Shown piece after piece: positions 62,838-64,000 of a stretch of 64,000 nt of DNA. Made by a program: the position numbers and the translations under genes. Origin of the DNA: Pediococcus inopinatus (GTDB lineage: Bacteria; Bacillota; Bacilli; Lactobacillales; Lactobacillaceae). Position 1 is the first letter of the stretch. Each line of letters starts with the position of its first letter. The stretch lies in NCBI RefSeq assembly GCF_002982135.1, contig NZ_CP019981.1, positions 744,001 through 808,000 on the forward strand. The letters run 5' to 3'. Below the pieces are notes generated by a model, which worked only from the letters and a program-made list of their open reading frames with translations, made no database searches and had not been told where the DNA came from.

Positions 62838-64000
62838 CTAACTAATTCTATTTTAAGCTTGTTTGAAATGACAGACCCAAATATAACCGTAACTGGTGTT
62901 ACCAAGAAACGTTGCCCGAATGGACAACGAATTCATGTCGTTCACGCCAACCTTTCTTATCAGCTTGTGAAATGTCCCCATTGTGGCCATAAAAGTCTAA
63001 TTAAAAACGGTACCCACGTTAGTCATCTAAGGTTGGGAACCTTATCAGGCGGACGTTATGAAATGCAGCTAAGACGACAAAGATATCAATGCCAACATTG
63101 TTTAAAAACCTGTGGAGCTAAAACTAACCTCGTTAGACGTAATGAAACTTTTACCCACAATGTTAAACATCAGGTCATTGTGCTAGCTCGTGACATGCTG
63201 ACCAGTAAAGAAATCGCTAAAATTTGTGGCATTTCACCAAGTAGTGTTCAACGTATTTTAAATGCAAATATTCACTTGGCTTACCGTGTTAAGCAACTTC
63301 CGCCAAATCTTTGTTTCGATGAATTTCGTTCCTGTAATCATCTAATGTCCTTTAACTGTTGCGATGCCGTTAGTCATCGCCGCATTGTGACCCTCAAAGA
63401 TCGTCTCAGTAAGGATATCATTGATTACTTTGAAGCTCGTTATTCAGTTCAAGAACGTGCGAAAGTTCAAACAATTACTATTGATATGAACGCCGAATAT
63501 GCTAGCTTTATTCATCGTTTATTCCCGAATGCTGTCACGATTATTGACCGTTTCCACATTATTCAGCTTGCTGGTCGTGCACTAGACAATGAACGTACAT
63601 GTATTATCCGTACTTTTCAAGATAAGCATTCACGCATTTACCGCATCCTTAAATCTCAATGGCGTTTATTTCATTTGGCAGAAGAGAAAATCAATGACAC
63701 TAAGCTTATCTATTTACGAGGCATTAACGAGTATATGACCCAACAGAACGCCATCGACCTTGCCTTAGATGAATTTCCAGAATTCAAAACTGTGTATCAA
63801 ACTTATCAAGGCATTCTAACTGCTATCCACCAAAAGAATGCCACGGGATTTAAAAATTTGATTACCAACTACCAAGTAGCTGGTAATCAAATGGACGTCA
63901 CCATTTCAACCTTCGTTAAGAACGGCTCAGCAGTGCTCAACAGTTGTCGTTATCCGTATTCTAACGGTCCTATTGAAGGACTTAATCGCAAAATCAAGGT
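62832..64000 (+). CDS. ISL3-family transposase, 3' truncated by the window
   Basis: The frame is open for 389 codons to the window end. It starts SLTNSILSLFEMTDPNITVT and has an N-terminal zinc finger (CPHCGHKSLIKNG and CQHCLKTCG), an HTH (LTSKEIAKICGISPSSVQRI) and the DDE core: Asp in CFDEFRS, Asp in VTIIDRFHIIQLAGR and Glu in NGPIEGLNRKIK at the end. This matches ISL3/IS1165-type transposases. The SD is AAGAGG. The IS ends cannot be fixed because the right end is outside; the hairpin CTGGTAT/ATACCAG at 62721-62745 may mark the left part. Confidence 0.9.
   Translation, partial: MSLTNSILSLFEMTDPNITVTGVTKKRCPNGQRIHVVHANLSYQLVKCPHCGHKSLIKNGTHVSHLRLGTLSGGRYEMQLRRQRYQCQHCLKTCGAKTNLVRRNETFTHNVKHQVIVLARDMLTSKEIAKICGISPSSVQRILNANIHLAYRVKQLPPNLCFDEFRSCNHLMSFNCCDAVSHRRIVTLKDRLSKDIIDYFEARYSVQERAKVQTITIDMNAEYASFIHRLFPNAVTIIDRFHIIQLAGRALDNERTCIIRTFQDKHSRIYRILKSQWRLFHLAEEKINDTKLIYLRGINEYMTQQNAIDLALDEFPEFKTVYQTYQGILTAIHQKNATGFKNLITNYQVAGNQMDVTISTFVKNGSAVLNSCRYPYSNGPIEGLNRKIK

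Overview
The window is a chromosomal segment from a low-GC Gram-positive bacterium of the family Lactobacillaceae. The gene orders are those of lactobacilli: ylxM-ffh, rpsP-khpA-rimM-trmD-rplS, a clustered mevalonate pathway, recU/ponA next to ypsA-gpsB-rnpB-rlmL, and lspA-rluD-pyrR. Terminators and Shine-Dalgarno (SD) sites are strong and easy to read, and the two transposases (IS30 and ISL3 families) are of kinds common in lactobacilli. Genus and species cannot be fixed from the sequence alone.

Layout. 1-1710: 3' part of ylxM, then ffh. 1711-22331: about 20.6 kb of accessory genes lying between ffh and rpsP, which are neighbours in most Firmicutes. This stretch holds a 5-oxoproline module (DUF969/DUF979 transporter pair plus pcp), a GH78-like glycosidase, a membrane acyltransferase, a LysR regulator divergent from a malonate decarboxylase operon (mdcH-A-B-C-DE-G), an alpha/beta hydrolase, an exonuclease-BRCT / WYL / UDG-like trio, two c-di-GMP genes, and a zinc-ribbon membrane protein. 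22332-24674: rpsP-khpA-rimM-trmD-rplS. 24792-30373: a YjeM-like permease, PepD, a 4-oxalocrotonate tautomerase-like protein, a HAD phosphatase and an RsmF-type methylase. 30425-34513: the mevalonate operon on the minus strand (mvk-mvaD-pmk-fni). 34867-40340: dinG, tseB-like, asnS, dnaD. 40412-44371: ponA/recU (minus), then ypsA and gpsB (plus). 44380-44765: RNase P RNA. 44839-50566: rlmL, an FAD oxidoreductase, an EbsA-like protein, fhs, lspA, rluD. 50691-54787: pyrR and a catalytically defective carA/carB pair. 54828-59500: rqcH (minus), degV and rnjA (plus). 59556-60811: an IS30-family element. 60976-62091: a Ser/Ala-rich membrane protein. 62143-62768: decayed, mostly non-coding DNA. 62832-64000: an ISL3-family transposase cut by the window end.

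How the genes work together. The mdc genes encode every catalytic and prosthetic-group maturation subunit of a soluble, biotin-independent malonate decarboxylase, but no malonate carrier is visible. The mevalonate cluster makes isopentenyl diphosphate from mevalonate. pyrR-carA-carB sits where the Bacillus-type pyr operon normally sits, yet CarA has lost its glutaminase Cys, His and Glu. CarB has lost a metal ligand and the Gly-rich loop of its first ATP-grasp domain, about half of the second ATP-grasp domain, and the C-terminal allosteric domain. Both frames remain fully open, so this looks like a retained pseudoenzyme pair next to an intact PyrR, and it is the most unusual signal in the window. 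Other notable points are an IS30 insertion that duplicated 13 nt of the rnjA terminator arm, terminator-like leaders in front of both c-di-GMP genes, and an unexplained DNA-repair- or defence-like trio under WYL-type control.
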